A DNA stretch of 39,884 bases from CAYRGG01 sp964423745 (GCA_964423745.1 CAYRGG010000042.1:1-39884); one strand, 5' to 3'. Numbered from the stretch's first letter, positions 25,450-33,522 are shown. Notes: generated by a model from the sequence alone, not told the origin. A program made the numbers and translations.

Positions 25450-26147
25450 GAATCTAAAAAACAGTGGGCAATATAGTTAACTTGAATGTGTGACCCTAGA
25501 GAGTACTGTTTGGTGAGGGGGTTGTAATGCATACCCATTAATTCTTGAAGATGCAAACCGCCATCCCGAATCCAGCCGTCTAGTTCCGAGGGACGGATAA
25601 AACGGCGATAATCGTGGGTTCCTTTAGGCAAAAGACGCAATACATACTCGGCGCCGATAACCGCGAATACATAGGCCTGGGGTGTACGATTGATGGTGGA
25701 AAAAAAAGCTTGCCCACTAGGCTTTAATAACTTACCTACGGCTTTTACCACTGACCCCGGCTCAGGGACGTGCTCTAGAAGTTCCATGCAGGTGACCACA
25801 TCAAAGCTGTTGGGCTGGGCCACCGCAAGTTCTTCAGCGGTGGTTTGCTGATAGTCCACTTCAATGCCCGATTCCAACTGATGTAACTGGGCAACAGCAA
25901 GGGGAGCTCGCCCCATATCGATCCCCGTGACTGCGGCGCCTCGGCTAGCCATACTCTCAGCCAATATACCACCACCACAGCCGATATCCAGCACCCGTTT
26001 GCCGCTCAGCCTAGCCCGTTCATCGATGAAACCTAAACGCAAAGGATTGATATCGTGAAGCGGTTTAAACTCGCTTTCGGGGTCCCACCAACGGCTGGCA
26101 AGCATTTCAAATTTAGCAATTTCTTGCTGATCAACATTGCGGGTCAT
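25446..26147 (-). CDS. ubiG: Ubiquinone biosynthesis O-methyltransferase UbiG
   Basis: A 233-residue SAM methyltransferase starting MTRNVDQQEIAKFEMLASRWWDPESEFKPLHDINPLRLGFI, the signature start of UbiG, then VLDIGCGGGILAESMASRGAAVTGID (SAM motif I), DVVTCMELLEHVPEPG and KPSGQAFFSTINRTPQAYVFAVIGAEYVL. It performs both O-methylations in ubiquinone synthesis. The frame is open to an ATG at 26216, but those 23 extra residues lie inside mtaD and do not belong to the family, so the ATG at 26147 is preferred. It lies 16 bases after mtaD and overlaps the phosphatase gene by four bases. Confidence 0.95.
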   Translation of the reverse strand: MTRNVDQQEIAKFEMLASRWWDPESEFKPLHDINPLRLGFIDERARLSGKRVLDIGCGGGILAESMASRGAAVTGIDMGRAPLAVAQLHQLESGIEVDYQQTTAEELAVAQPNSFDVVTCMELLEHVPEPGSVVKAVGKLLKPSGQAFFSTINRTPQAYVFAVIGAEYVLRLLPKGTHDYRRFIRPSELDGWIRDGGLHLQELMGMHYNPLTKQYSLGSHIQVNYIAHCFLDS

Positions 26148-26163
26148 GGTAAATTGTTTGTCG

Positions 26164-27480
26164 TCAAAGGTGAATTTTATCCCGCCAACCACGAGCGCGA
26201 TGAATGATTTTTTCAATGTCCAATGTGGTCAACTCGCGATTACGCAGAAGCGGGCGACCCGCCACCCAGACATCCGTCACCTGTTGACGGTCTGTGGCAT
26301 AAACCAATTGGGATATGGGATGATAAACGGGTTCTGTTTCCACAGCGCCCAAATCCACCAGGGTGACATCCGCCCACTTACCAGGCTCTAGAGAACCGAT
26401 TTGCTGGTCTAACCCCAACGCCTTAGCCCCATTCAACGTTGCCATACGTAGCACCCGGTGAGCCGGTAACACGGCAGCGTCATTGGCCAAACCTTTAGCT
26501 AATAACGCAGCAATCCGCATTTCTCCCAATAAATTTAAATCATTATTGCTGGCGGTACCGTCGGTACCCAAGGCGACATTAACACCTGCGGCGTCTAGCT
26601 TGGCAACGGGGCAAAAGCCACTGGCGAGTTTTAGATTAGACTCGGGACAATGGATTACATGAACACCACAACGGGCTATCCATGAGATCTCCGCATCCGT
26701 TAATTGGGTCATATGCACCGCTAACAGCCGTTCAGAAACAAGACCCAGATTATCTAACCACTGTAACGGTCGACAACCCTGTTGACGAACCATCCCCTCC
26801 ACCTCAGCCGCTGTTTCGTGCACATGCATGTGGATGGGAATTTGCCATTGCTCGGCTAGCGTACGAATTTGTTTCAAAGCATCCGCATTAACCGTATAGG
26901 GACCATGAGGCGCCAAAGCAGCACTGAGTAGGGGTTCTTTATCTAAGGTAGGATAGAGGGCAAGACCTTTGCGCAAATAAGCATCCGCATCTTTTGCCCA
27001 CGGACTTGGAAAATCGATAACAATCAAACCTATACAAGCCCGCATACCACAAGCGTTGACCGCGGCTGCCACGGTTTCAGGAAAAAAATACATGTCATTG
27101 AAACAGGTAATACCGCCTCGCAACATTTCCGCCATGGCAAGTTGGGCGCCATCATGAACAAACGCTTCACTCACCCAGCGATTCTCGGCCGGCCAGATAT
27201 GCTGACTCAACCACTCCATGAGAGGCAGATCGTCAGCAAGCCCACGTAATAGGGTCATAGCCGCATGGGTGTGGGTATTGACCAGTCCAGGCATCAACAC
27301 ATGACAAGGACCCTCCACGCATACCGCCGCCCGGTAACACGCAAACGCCTCTTGTTTTGGCAAAATAGCAACAATACGGCCTTCGTTAATAGCCAAAGCA
27401 TGATCTTCTAACACACGGCCGGGAGGTTCTACCGGGATAATCCAGCGAGCACTAATGAGGGTATCGATAGTAAGAAGCAT
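26164..27480 (-). CDS. mtaD: 5'-methylthioadenosine / S-adenosylhomocysteine deaminase (TRZ/ATZ family)
   Basis: A 438-residue amidohydrolase. Metal and substrate motifs: MPGLVNTHTHAAMTLLRGLADDLPLMEWLSQHIWP (HxH at about residue 65), HMHVHETAAEVEGM, VIHCPESNLKLASGFCPV and NVALGTDGTASNNDLNLLGEMRIAALLAKG. Members deaminate MTA or SAH, or related N-aminated purines. Linkage with ubiG and the phosphatase, and the presence of mtnA about 2 kb away, fits MTA recycling as in Pseudomonas. Fifteen residues upstream of MLLTIDTLISARWI are also open but have no family match, so the ATG at 27480 is chosen. An AAGAG precedes it. Confidence 0.92.
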   Translation of the reverse strand: MLLTIDTLISARWIIPVEPPGRVLEDHALAINEGRIVAILPKQEAFACYRAAVCVEGPCHVLMPGLVNTHTHAAMTLLRGLADDLPLMEWLSQHIWPAENRWVSEAFVHDGAQLAMAEMLRGGITCFNDMYFFPETVAAAVNACGMRACIGLIVIDFPSPWAKDADAYLRKGLALYPTLDKEPLLSAALAPHGPYTVNADALKQIRTLAEQWQIPIHMHVHETAAEVEGMVRQQGCRPLQWLDNLGLVSERLLAVHMTQLTDAEISWIARCGVHVIHCPESNLKLASGFCPVAKLDAAGVNVALGTDGTASNNDLNLLGEMRIAALLAKGLANDAAVLPAHRVLRMATLNGAKALGLDQQIGSLEPGKWADVTLVDLGAVETEPVYHPISQLVYATDRQQVTDVWVAGRPLLRNRELTTLDIEKIIHRARGWRDKIHL

Positions 27481-27563
27481 GAGGTTACTCTTAAGTAGCA
27501 CTACATGGGCATTATAACCCCGCACCTTCTCTGCAAGTCACCCCCCCCACTGCACATATAAAA

Positions 27564-27590
27564 ACGCCCCAGCTGAATCGACTGAGGCGT
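27564..27590 (-). terminator. Rho-independent terminator after ompA
   Basis: Nine-base arms ACGCCCCAG and CTGAGGCGT pair with one mismatch around a nine-base loop. On the leftward strand the stem is followed by TTTT. It lies 36 bases beyond the ompA stop and before mtaD. A T-rich run on the other side as well makes it potentially bidirectional. Confidence 0.8.
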
Positions 27591-27625
27591 TTTTTATTTA
27601 AGCCAATAATGGTTTTTCAAATATG

Positions 27626-28216
27626 TTAATTACCTATCTCCTCGGAGGCCTCCACAGTGACATCTACGCGGCGGTTTTGCGCACGACCTTCACGGGTCGA
27701 ATTATCGGCGATGGGGTTTGCTTCGCCGGCGCCTCTCGCAGAAATAATATTCGGATCGATGCCTTGTAAAACCAAATAATCTACCACAGATTGAGCGCGA
27801 CGCTCGGAAAGACCTTGGTTATATTCTTCGGTACCAATACTATCGGTATGGCCTACCACTTCGATTTCACTGACATTACCCGCACCCAGAGCTTGAATGT
27901 CTTGAGCCAGAGAATCGAGTCTATTTTCGCCCTCGGGTCTTAGAGTGGCTTCATCAAAATCAAAGTAAGCATCCGCACCTAACGTAACAGTCTCACGAGT
28001 GGGTGTTACCGGTGGAGGCTCTGCTACGGGTAGCGCTTCAGCACATTCAGTGAGTTCTTCACCGCCAACACTTAGCACACACTCGTCAAACGGATCTACG
28101 ACAGGCTCGCCATAGGGAGTTTCGACGTTCCTATCAATTCCTTGTGCATAAACCGGAGCTAGTAACAATCCGGACACGGCTAAACAAAGACTAATCTTAT
28201 AAAGTTTCGCTTTCAT
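27626..28216 (-). CDS. OmpA family outer-membrane/peptidoglycan-binding protein
   Basis: A 196-residue exported protein. A signal peptide (ISLCLAVSGLLLAPVYA, cleavage near residue 24) is followed by a short linker with two cysteines (DECVLSVGGEELTECAE) and a complete OmpA C-terminal domain: DAYFDFDEATLRPEGENRLDSLA (about residue 82), VVGHTDSIGTEEYNQGLSERRAQSVVDYLVLQGI (about 120), GAGEANPIADNSTREGRAQNRRVDV. The Asp and Arg of the NQxLSxxRA and NRRVD motifs, which bind diaminopimelate, are kept. There is no beta-barrel, so it is a short periplasmic tether type. Its own terminator follows, so it is monocistronic. Confidence 0.92.
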   Translation of the reverse strand: MKAKLYKISLCLAVSGLLLAPVYAQGIDRNVETPYGEPVVDPFDECVLSVGGEELTECAEALPVAEPPPVTPTRETVTLGADAYFDFDEATLRPEGENRLDSLAQDIQALGAGNVSEIEVVGHTDSIGTEEYNQGLSERRAQSVVDYLVLQGIDPNIISARGAGEANPIADNSTREGRAQNRRVDVTVEASEEIGN

Positions 28217-28435
28217 TGTATAATCTCCTCAAAGGCTATACGGCAAATAATGACGCTAGGAACTTGCGAGTTTATGAACTACCCGAACACTGTCTTTAAG
28301 GAACGCTTTATGCCAGAACCCCACCCGTGTTACGGTTCAAATTTTATGGGTTATTCTACTCTTCGTAGTGGTTAATGATACACCTTTGTGTCAGAATTGC
28401 AAAAAATGTTGTATTAAAAATAAAGGAGATCGATC

Positions 28436-29152
28436 TTGCGCATCGCACTGCTTGAAGACGATCGTCTACTAGCCCAACTTATGGAGGGTTGGCTAGTAGA
28501 GGCGGGCTATGAATGCCAGGTATTTAACCAGGGCAAGCCACTCATCTATCATCTTTGTCGGGACACTTTTGATATCATCATTCTGGATTGGATGTTACCA
28601 GATACAGACGGTATTCAAGTGTTACAGTGGATAAGGGAGCATGTGGACTGGCATATACCCGTGCTTTTCGTAACTGGCAAAGATGAAGAGGCCGACATTG
28701 TCCAAGCCCTTAATCAAGGTGCTGACGATTATATGGTCAAACCGGTTAAACGGTTGGAAATGTTAGCCCGAATAACGGCTGTCAGTCGCCGTATACTACC
28801 TCAGGACGAAACCCAAAAGGTCTTGGAATTCGGCTATTATAAAATAGATGCGAATTCACGCACCGTCTTTGTTAAAGACCAGCCTATAGAGCTAACGCAA
28901 AAAGAATTTGAGTTAATTTTATTTCTATTTCGCTGTGCGGGTCGTGTCTTGTCTCGGGGTCATATTTTGGAAAGCGTTTGGGGCCGCAACCCCAACCTTA
29001 ACACCCGAACCGTGGATACCCACGTTAGTCGTATTCGCAACAAACTCGATTTACGACCTGAGCACGGTTGGCAACTGAAAGCGGTTTATCAACATGGTTA
29101 CCGGTTAGAACAGACGGAGGAATCACTTTCCCCATCACCGCCACCAACATAA
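28436..29152 (+). CDS. OmpR/PhoB-type response regulator, orphan
   Basis: A 238-residue regulator. The receiver domain has the acidic pair LLEDD at residues 4-8, the phospho-acceptor Asp in IIILDWMLPDTDG (about 52), the Thr in VLFVTGKDEEAD and the Lys in YMVKPVKRLEML. The winged-helix DNA-binding domain follows from about residue 130 (LTQKEFELILFLFRCAGRVLSR, RTVDTHVSRIRNKL). The start is a TTG preceded by AAAGGAGA seven bases upstream, strong enough to define it. No histidine kinase gene adjoins it. A terminator lies 34 bases downstream, so the gene is alone and its sensor must be elsewhere. It diverges from ompA, which could be a target. Confidence 0.92.
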   Translation: MRIALLEDDRLLAQLMEGWLVEAGYECQVFNQGKPLIYHLCRDTFDIIILDWMLPDTDGIQVLQWIREHVDWHIPVLFVTGKDEEADIVQALNQGADDYMVKPVKRLEMLARITAVSRRILPQDETQKVLEFGYYKIDANSRTVFVKDQPIELTQKEFELILFLFRCAGRVLSRGHILESVWGRNPNLNTRTVDTHVSRIRNKLDLRPEHGWQLKAVYQHGYRLEQTEESLSPSPPPT

Positions 29153-29185
29153 ATAGCTAGATGTCATTTTAAAAACGTTGGCTTT

Positions 29186-29209
29186 AGTCTGGCTAAGGCA
29201 GACTTTTTG
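29186..29209 (+). terminator. Rho-independent terminator after the response regulator
   Basis: AGTCTG and CAGACT form a six-base stem with a seven-base loop, followed by TTTTTG. It lies 34 bases after the response regulator stop. Confidence 0.7.
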
Positions 29210-29353
29210 TTGTTCGTTCAAAAGATACTGTGAACCTTCTATGGCGCTTAACGGCGGTCCTGTGACCGTCGACACCGCTTTCACAAGTTCCTTAAAGTTC
29301 TTTATTGGGTAAGTTTATTAATAAATACGTGTGCGAACTCTAGGTAACCGAGG

Positions 29354-30436
29354 ATGATGAACAACGATCAAATTCGTGCTATGGAATGGCGCGATAACAA
29401 GCTCATCTTGTTAGATCAACGGGTTTTGCCAGAAAAAACCGTTTTTCTTCAATTACAGGATCATGTAGCTGTTGCCAAGGCTATTAAAGATATGGTGGTA
29501 CGAGGGGCTCCGGCTATCGGGATTACCGCAGCTTATGGCGTCGTTCTGGCAGCCCGAGCTCGCTGGCAAGATAATCCTCGAGATTGGCAAAAACCCTTGC
29601 TAGATGACATGGCGGTATTAGCGGCGGCACGGCCTACCGCTGTAAATCTTGCTTGGGCTTTAGCACGCATGACGCGGTTGTCAGATAACCTAGCTAGTGT
29701 CCCTGTAGATCCTTTCCCTGAACTACTTAGCGAGGCCCAAACTATCCATGGGGAAGACATTGCCGCCAATCAGCATATGGGAGAACTAGGTGCAGAGCAG
29801 TTGAATCAATATCCAGGCGCTGTGCTTACCCATTGTAATACGGGTTCTTTAGCTACAGGCGGTTATGGTACCGCGTTAGGCGTTATTCGTAGCGGTGTTG
29901 CCCAGGGCCTTATTGAAAAAGTTTATGCCGCAGAAACTCGTCCTTGGTTCCAAGGTGCGCGTTTAACAGCCTGGGAACTTGTCCAGGATAATATTCCGGT
30001 CACTTTATTAGCCGACGGTGCAACCTCTTATCTACTAAGACACGGGAATGTCAGCTGGGTTATTGTGGGTGCGGACCGCATTGCCAGCAATGGCGATGTA
30101 GCCAATAAAATTGGCACCTATAATTTAGCCGTATCAGCCCGCCACCATGGTGTGCGTTTTATGGTGGTGGCGCCCACCTCCACCATCGATATGACGCTGG
30201 CCAGCGGTAACGATATTCCCATCGAACAGCGTCCCTCTGAAGAACTTTTGACGATTTACGGAACATGCGTGGCAGCCACGGGCGCGACAGCATGGAATCC
30301 TGTTTTCGACATCACGCCAGCTGACTTGATCGATGTGTTAGTGACCGAACGCGGCGTCGTCTATCATCCAAACCTCGTCAAGATGACGCACCTTATGCAA
30401 GCGGAGACATCATCAGAACTTATCAATACCGGCTAA
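29354..30436 (+). CDS. mtnA: Methylthioribose-1-phosphate isomerase MtnA
   Basis: A 360-residue eIF2B-like isomerase converting methylthioribose 1-phosphate to methylthioribulose 1-phosphate in methionine salvage. Motifs: VVRGAPAIGITAAYG (about residue 48), TAVNLAWALARM, LTHCNTGSLATGGYGTALGVIR with the catalytic Cys (about 160), YAAETRPWFQGARLTAWEL and VGADRIASNGDVANKIGTYNLAV with the catalytic Asp (about 240). The ATG at 29354 follows GAGG closely, and a second ATG is the next codon. It is not in an operon with mtaD but lies within 2 kb, divergently oriented. No mtnB, mtnC or mtnD is in the window. Confidence 0.95.
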   Translation: MMNNDQIRAMEWRDNKLILLDQRVLPEKTVFLQLQDHVAVAKAIKDMVVRGAPAIGITAAYGVVLAARARWQDNPRDWQKPLLDDMAVLAAARPTAVNLAWALARMTRLSDNLASVPVDPFPELLSEAQTIHGEDIAANQHMGELGAEQLNQYPGAVLTHCNTGSLATGGYGTALGVIRSGVAQGLIEKVYAAETRPWFQGARLTAWELVQDNIPVTLLADGATSYLLRHGNVSWVIVGADRIASNGDVANKIGTYNLAVSARHHGVRFMVVAPTSTIDMTLASGNDIPIEQRPSEELLTIYGTCVAATGATAWNPVFDITPADLIDVLVTERGVVYHPNLVKMTHLMQAETSSELINTG

Positions 30437-30515
30437 GTTTTCCCCCACGAACACTTGTTTTGACTGGGGCAATGGTAGATCACCCCTTTCCTGCTAACTA
30501 TTTGTGGAGCCAGTC

Positions 30516-30968
30516 ATGAGTAATAATACCAATACACAAATTCACCGTCTGCATGGTTATTATCTTGAAGACTTATCGGTGGGCATGAGCGCTTCTTATT
30601 CAAAAACAGTGACTGAAGCCGATGTCACTTTGTTTGCTGGTGTTTCTGGGGACGATAACCCGGTGCATATTAATGAGGAATTTGCGGCTGAAACTGTATT
30701 CAAAGGCCGTATTGCCCACGGTATGTTTTCAGCAGGTCTTATTTCGGCAGTGCTCGGCACCCGATTACCTGGTCCAGGTTCAATTTATGTGGCGCAGCAG
30801 CTTAAGTTTAAGGCGCCTGTACGCATTGGCGATACCCTAACCGCCACAGCAACGGTCAAAGAAGTCGACATAGAACGCAAGCGCGTTATCCTCGAGACCA
30901 TATGCTCCGTAAAGGGAAAAATGGTGGTTGATGGTGAGGCGACTATGATGGTAGACGCACGAGGTTAA
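30516..30968 (+). CDS. MaoC-like (R)-specific enoyl-CoA hydratase
   Basis: A 150-residue single hot-dog hydratase of the MaoC/PhaJ type. The catalytic segment VTLFAGVSGDDNPVHINEEFA (Asp and His of the hydratase-2 motif, about residues 36-55) and GRIAHGMFSAGLISAVLG are present, followed by YVAQQLKFKAPVRIGDTLTATATV. It hydrates (R)-3-hydroxyacyl-CoA precursors and can feed polyester or modified fatty-acid routes. An in-frame GTG at 30504 exists, but GTGGAG there is the ribosome site for the ATG at 30516. It follows mtnA by 79 bp on the same strand with no obvious pathway link. Confidence 0.9.
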   Translation: MSNNTNTQIHRLHGYYLEDLSVGMSASYSKTVTEADVTLFAGVSGDDNPVHINEEFAAETVFKGRIAHGMFSAGLISAVLGTRLPGPGSIYVAQQLKFKAPVRIGDTLTATATVKEVDIERKRVILETICSVKGKMVVDGEATMMVDARG

Positions 30969-31085
30969 AGAACTTTTGCGAGCTTTTATTTAATAACGTA
31001 TGGCTGACAGTCTTCAGAGTAAGGATAACATCTAAGCCACTTCCTTAAGCGAGGCAAAGGATTTAGATAGCAATATATCCGGTAT

Positions 31086-31187
31086 GTAGTTCCTTGAGTA
31101 ATAGAATCAGAAATGCTGGGGCTAGAGCTGTCAGCTTGTAACGTCGCCACAGTGACCCAAGGCCCAACAATGACAATAAGGAACTAC
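31086..31187. repeat. 10-bp inverted repeat pair around an 82-bp spacer
   Basis: GTAGTTCCTT at 31086-31095 and its inverse AAGGAACTAC at 31178-31187 bracket about 82 bases with no clear gene. This may be a small mobile-element remnant or chance. I saw no target duplication. Confidence 0.3.
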
Positions 31188-31219
31188 CACCACAAGACAG
31201 TATATGCTGCCGATTTGGC

Positions 31220-31417
31220 TTATTCACCCATAGCTTCTTTTCGTTCTCTCTCATACTCATCATATGATTTATTTGCTTTTCTCATACACTCATCATATTG
31301 AGCTAGTGGAAGTTTATAACACTCGTTCCGGTTGCCGGCTTGAATGCCTTCATAGGCTCCTCTGTACGAGCAACCACATAAAAAGAGGAGTACTAAAAAG
31401 AGGCATATACCTTTCAT
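31220..31417 (-). CDS. Small outer-membrane-type lipoprotein
   Basis: A 65-residue protein with a lipoprotein signal: MKGICLFLVLLFLCGC, where LFLCGC gives a lipobox with the acylated Cys at residue 16 (or 14). The mature part of about 50 residues, YEGIQAGNRNECYKLPLAQYDECMRKANKSYDEYERERKEA, is helical, charged and has two further cysteines that could form a disulfide. Small proteins with the EGIQAGNRNECYKLP...QYDECM pattern occur in many gammaproteobacteria without known function. It is directly downstream of the group II intron fragment on the same strand, and marks the end of the accessory region. Confidence 0.75.
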   Translation of the reverse strand: MKGICLFLVLLFLCGCSYRGAYEGIQAGNRNECYKLPLAQYDECMRKANKSYDEYERERKEAMGE

Positions 31418-31444
31418 TCTTTCATTCCAGCTCTATTAACCAAG

Positions 31445-31891
31445 CTAACCGGCGCACAATTTATGATGCCGGCCGAATCGACACAGTTGGCTTTTCGAGT
31501 CGTTTACCCTCAGCCCAAACTTGCCCAGTCTTTGCGTCAGGGCCTTCTTGAAACGCATCGCATCATCGAGCCGTTGAAAGCAGAAGAGACTGTCATCCGC
31601 ATATCGGATACTGTGCATTTCCCCCTTGATGTGTTTGGGGGCTACTTTTGTTACCCAAAGATCTATCACATAATGGAGATACACATTGGCAAGAATGGGG
31701 CTTATCACCCCACCCTGCGGTGTACCGGTTGATGTGCGTGTGCGTTTCCCTTCTTCGAGAACACCGGCTTTTAACCATTTGGCGATTAGCCGCAGTATCC
31801 TCTTATCGCTGAGGCGATGTTTCAAGAATCTCATTAACCATGCGTGGTCCATCTCACCGAAAAAGGCGCGGATATCGACATCATGGTGCTT
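31445..31891 (-). pseudogene. Group II intron reverse transcriptase fragment
   Basis: About 149 codons from the middle of a group II intron maturase. Reading leftward from 31891: KHHDVDIRAFFGEMDHAWL (RT domain 3 start), then TSTGTPQGGVISPILANVYLHYVIDLW, the catalytic IRYADDSLFCF and GKFGLRVNDSKSQLCRFGR. Both ends are missing: no RT domains 0-2 and no thumb, maturase or endonuclease domain. Its YADD is intact, unlike the YCDD of the intron at 36.5-38.3 kb, and the sequence differs, so it is a separate element. The upper edge joins directly to a cassette ORF that it cuts off. The lower edge joins 28 bases before the lipoprotein gene. Confidence 0.85.
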
Positions 31892-31892
31892 T

Positions 31893-32328
31893 TCTCTACG
31901 AACTCAATCAAAGCCAAGAGTTGTTTTTTTAGATTTTCAATTTCTTCCGTATGGATTGGCAGTTCGGCGTACTCTCCATTAAGTACCTCGGCGCAAAATT
32001 CGAGTCGAGTCATGGTTTCCGGGTTCAGCCCCACTTTATAGGTGTTCCATTGATTAGTTAGATTCTGCGCGGAAACCGCCCTACGCAAATTTGGGAAGGA
32101 CCTGAGAAACAATTCAGAATTTAACTGTACATTGTTTTCTATGAGAGAATGAACTTCTTCGACCAACTCCTGAAGAGAAAGCAAGCTGCGAATGATTTCA
32201 GTTTCTTTTGTTTCTTCAATACCAAATACGCTCGCCCAAACTTTGCGAGTTTGTTCTTTTTCGTTTTTTCTAGCTGCATCACTAAGAATAGTGTAAAGGC
32301 GACCTGCCGGATTATTTTGTTCAACCAT
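31893..32328 (-). pseudogene. Integron cassette ORF truncated by intron fragment
   Basis: About 145 codons starting at an ATG 18 bases inside an attC boundary, the usual place for a cassette gene. The N-terminus MVEQNNPAGRLYTILSDAARKNEKEQ is followed by a helical, charged protein (LLSLQELVEEVHSLIENNVQLN, ETMTRLEFCAEVLNGEYAELPIHTEEIENLKKQLLALIEFVEKST). The last part looks like a coiled coil. At about 31892 it runs into reverse transcriptase sequence in another frame, so the C-terminus and the cassette's own attC are lost. I recognise no family. The NPAGRLYxIL start is seen on various uncharacterised accessory proteins. Confidence 0.65.
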
Positions 32329-32346
32329 GTTCAATAACTTTCTTAA

Positions 32347-32422
32347 GCATAACGCCCCGCTTAACCGGCCGGCTTTGGAGCGTCAGCAGTAAAGCTGGTC
32401 CGTGTTGAAGCGGTTGTTATGT
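32347..32422 (-). other. attC recombination site 1
   Basis: A 76-bp imperfect palindrome with the integron attC layout. Read leftward it begins ACATAAC (R''), spacer, CGCTTCAAC (L''), then CACGGACCAGC ... and ends GGTTAAGCG (L'), spacer, GTTATGC (R'). The outer and inner arms pair with each other in the usual way. It separates the hicBA cassette from the truncated ORF, whose ATG follows 18 bases after the site. Confidence 0.85.
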
Positions 32423-32446
32423 GTCCTTACGGTGTTATGTGCTTTT

Positions 32447-32776
32447 TTATTGCGCAAGTTTGGCACTGGCCACCCGATTGAGACTGACGCCCGATTCTGC
32501 CGCTTGAATGGCTAATTGGCGATGGATCTCGGGCGGTACCCGAACCATAAACTTACCGCTGTAGTGTCGCGTTGAGAGGGGCAGAGGAATGTCCTCTTGG
32601 TGGGTAGCCATATCCGCCACACTGTCTTTGACAAGAGAACGAATACCTTTTAAGGCCGCCTCCGGAGAGGACGCCAGCCAGCTTAAACTGGGAAACTCTG
32701 CACAGAGACCCATAAACTCTTGGTCTTCCTCTGACCACATGACCCGGTAGGTATATTTATCGCTCTCAAGAACCAT
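32447..32776 (-). CDS. hicB: HicB family antitoxin
   Basis: A 109-residue antitoxin starting MVLESDKYTYRVMWSEEDQEFMGLCAEFPSLSWLASSPEAALKGI, the partial RNase H-like HicB domain, with a ribbon-helix-helix C-terminus GKFMVRVPPEIHRQLAIQAAESGVSLNRVASAKLAQ that should bind its own promoter. The ATG at 32776 overlaps the hicA frame end by 11 bases. Nine extra codons upstream are open but lie inside hicA and are not part of the family. The gene ends 25 bases before attC site 1, so hicA and hicB form one integron cassette. Since the toxin gene is interrupted, the antitoxin may now stand alone. Confidence 0.88.
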   Translation of the reverse strand: MVLESDKYTYRVMWSEEDQEFMGLCAEFPSLSWLASSPEAALKGIRSLVKDSVADMATHQEDIPLPLSTRHYSGKFMVRVPPEIHRQLAIQAAESGVSLNRVASAKLAQ

Positions 32777-33020
32777 GCAACACCTCAAGTTTCTCGATGG
32801 CAAGCAGCACCTGTTTGACTTGATAAGGCTTTGCCATGCCTTTTTGATTTTGAATGTTCACACGAGGATCACCCGGCCAAGGCGTTTTCTAAATGACATG
32901 GCTACTGGCGCTTTGGCGAGGCGATCCAAAGTAGTGCTCACAGACTTTTTGTAGATCACTGAACCGAACCCCTTTGGGATTCGCCCTCATGTTCTCAAGG
33001 ATCTTTGCTATACCACTCAT
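32766..33020 (-). pseudogene. hicA: HicA toxin gene with in-frame TAG at codon 44
   Basis: Reading leftward from the ATG at 33018-33020, the frame gives MSGIAKILENMRANPKGVRF, a stretch ending in PRQSASSHVI, then a TAG at 32889-32891, then KTPWPGDPRVNIQNQKG, a stretch containing KPYQVKQVLLAIEKLEVLH, and a stop at 32766-32768. This is an 84-codon HicA (YcfA-type mRNA interferase) with the catalytic His of SSH at residue 41 and a nonsense codon where family members have Phe. No other damage is visible. The stop would leave a 43-residue fragment lacking the second half of the double-stranded RNA-binding-like fold. It is probably inactive unless the codon is read through. Confidence 0.82.
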
Positions 33021-33064
33021 GGGGCAATAGTAGCATTATTGATACTTGACGCAAGAGCCTTTTC

Positions 33065-33185
33065 ACATAACGACAAGCTAACCCGCGCAGAGCCAATGAT
33101 TCGTAAACGACAAGCTACGCAGACGACCGCTGGGACAAGCCGGAACCTGCGCGCCCTGCGTCGGCTGTGCAAACGCTTGTTATGC
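33065..33185 (-). other. attC recombination site 2
   Basis: A 121-bp site. Read leftward it begins GCATAAC, AAGCGTTTGC ... and ends GGGTTAGCTTGTC followed by GTTATGT. Outer R'' and R' boxes are complementary, and the inner arms pair partly around a long central region, as in longer chromosomal attC sites. It lies 44 bases upstream of the hicA ATG. Confidence 0.78.
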
Positions 33186-33254
33186 GCCTCGTTTGCTGCG
33201 TATCATCATTGCAAGTTCTTATTCAGAATGTTCGACTCTGGACAAGGGTGCGCA

Positions 33255-33386
33255 TCAAGCATTCTGATGAAAATGAACAACGATATTACGGACTTGGAAA
33301 TCATCATAGTCACCAAAGCCCGGCGTCGTCGTCCGCCTCATATCGAGGGGAAAAAAATGAGCGGTGAAGTCGCTGACGATAGGCAT
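33255..33386 (-). CDS. 43-residue ORF, the only candidate gene in its cassette
   Basis: Between attC sites 2 and 3 the only leftward ORF with a ribosome site (GAGAGG eight bases before the ATG) encodes 43 residues, MPIVSDFTAHFFPLDMRRTT followed by TPGFGDYDDFQVRNIVVHFHQNA. It has no signal peptide or span. I do not recognise it. It could be a tiny protein, the N-terminal remnant of a larger one, or chance in a non-coding cassette. It begins 137 bases after the cassette boundary. Confidence 0.35.
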   Translation of the reverse strand: MPIVSDFTAHFFPLDMRRTTTPGFGDYDDFQVRNIVVHFHQNA

Positions 33387-33522
33387 GGCAATAACCTCTC
33401 AGAGTAGGGATGTAGGGCCGGATCCAAGTAGAGACCACCTTCGCTGTTTATTTACGTAGGTCTGACGTAGCTCTCCTACATTCAAAGTCTATAGTGTGCG
33501 AACTATCCGATCAAGCCAAGCC

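Noticed and set aside
29230..29290. Hairpin CGGTC-loop-GACCG upstream of mtnA, considered as a SAM-type riboswitch
   Set aside because: Only a five-base stem, no conserved riboswitch core could be seen, and methionine salvage genes in this group are not usually under a SAM riboswitch.
31063..31263. Leftward 66-codon ORF just after the lipoprotein gene
   Set aside because: It overlaps the real lipoprotein gene end, has no good ribosome site and low-complexity leucine runs. It is treated as chance.
33039..33407. Rightward ORF of 122 codons across attC site 2
   Set aside because: It reads through the recombination site against the cassette direction and shows no recognisable protein.
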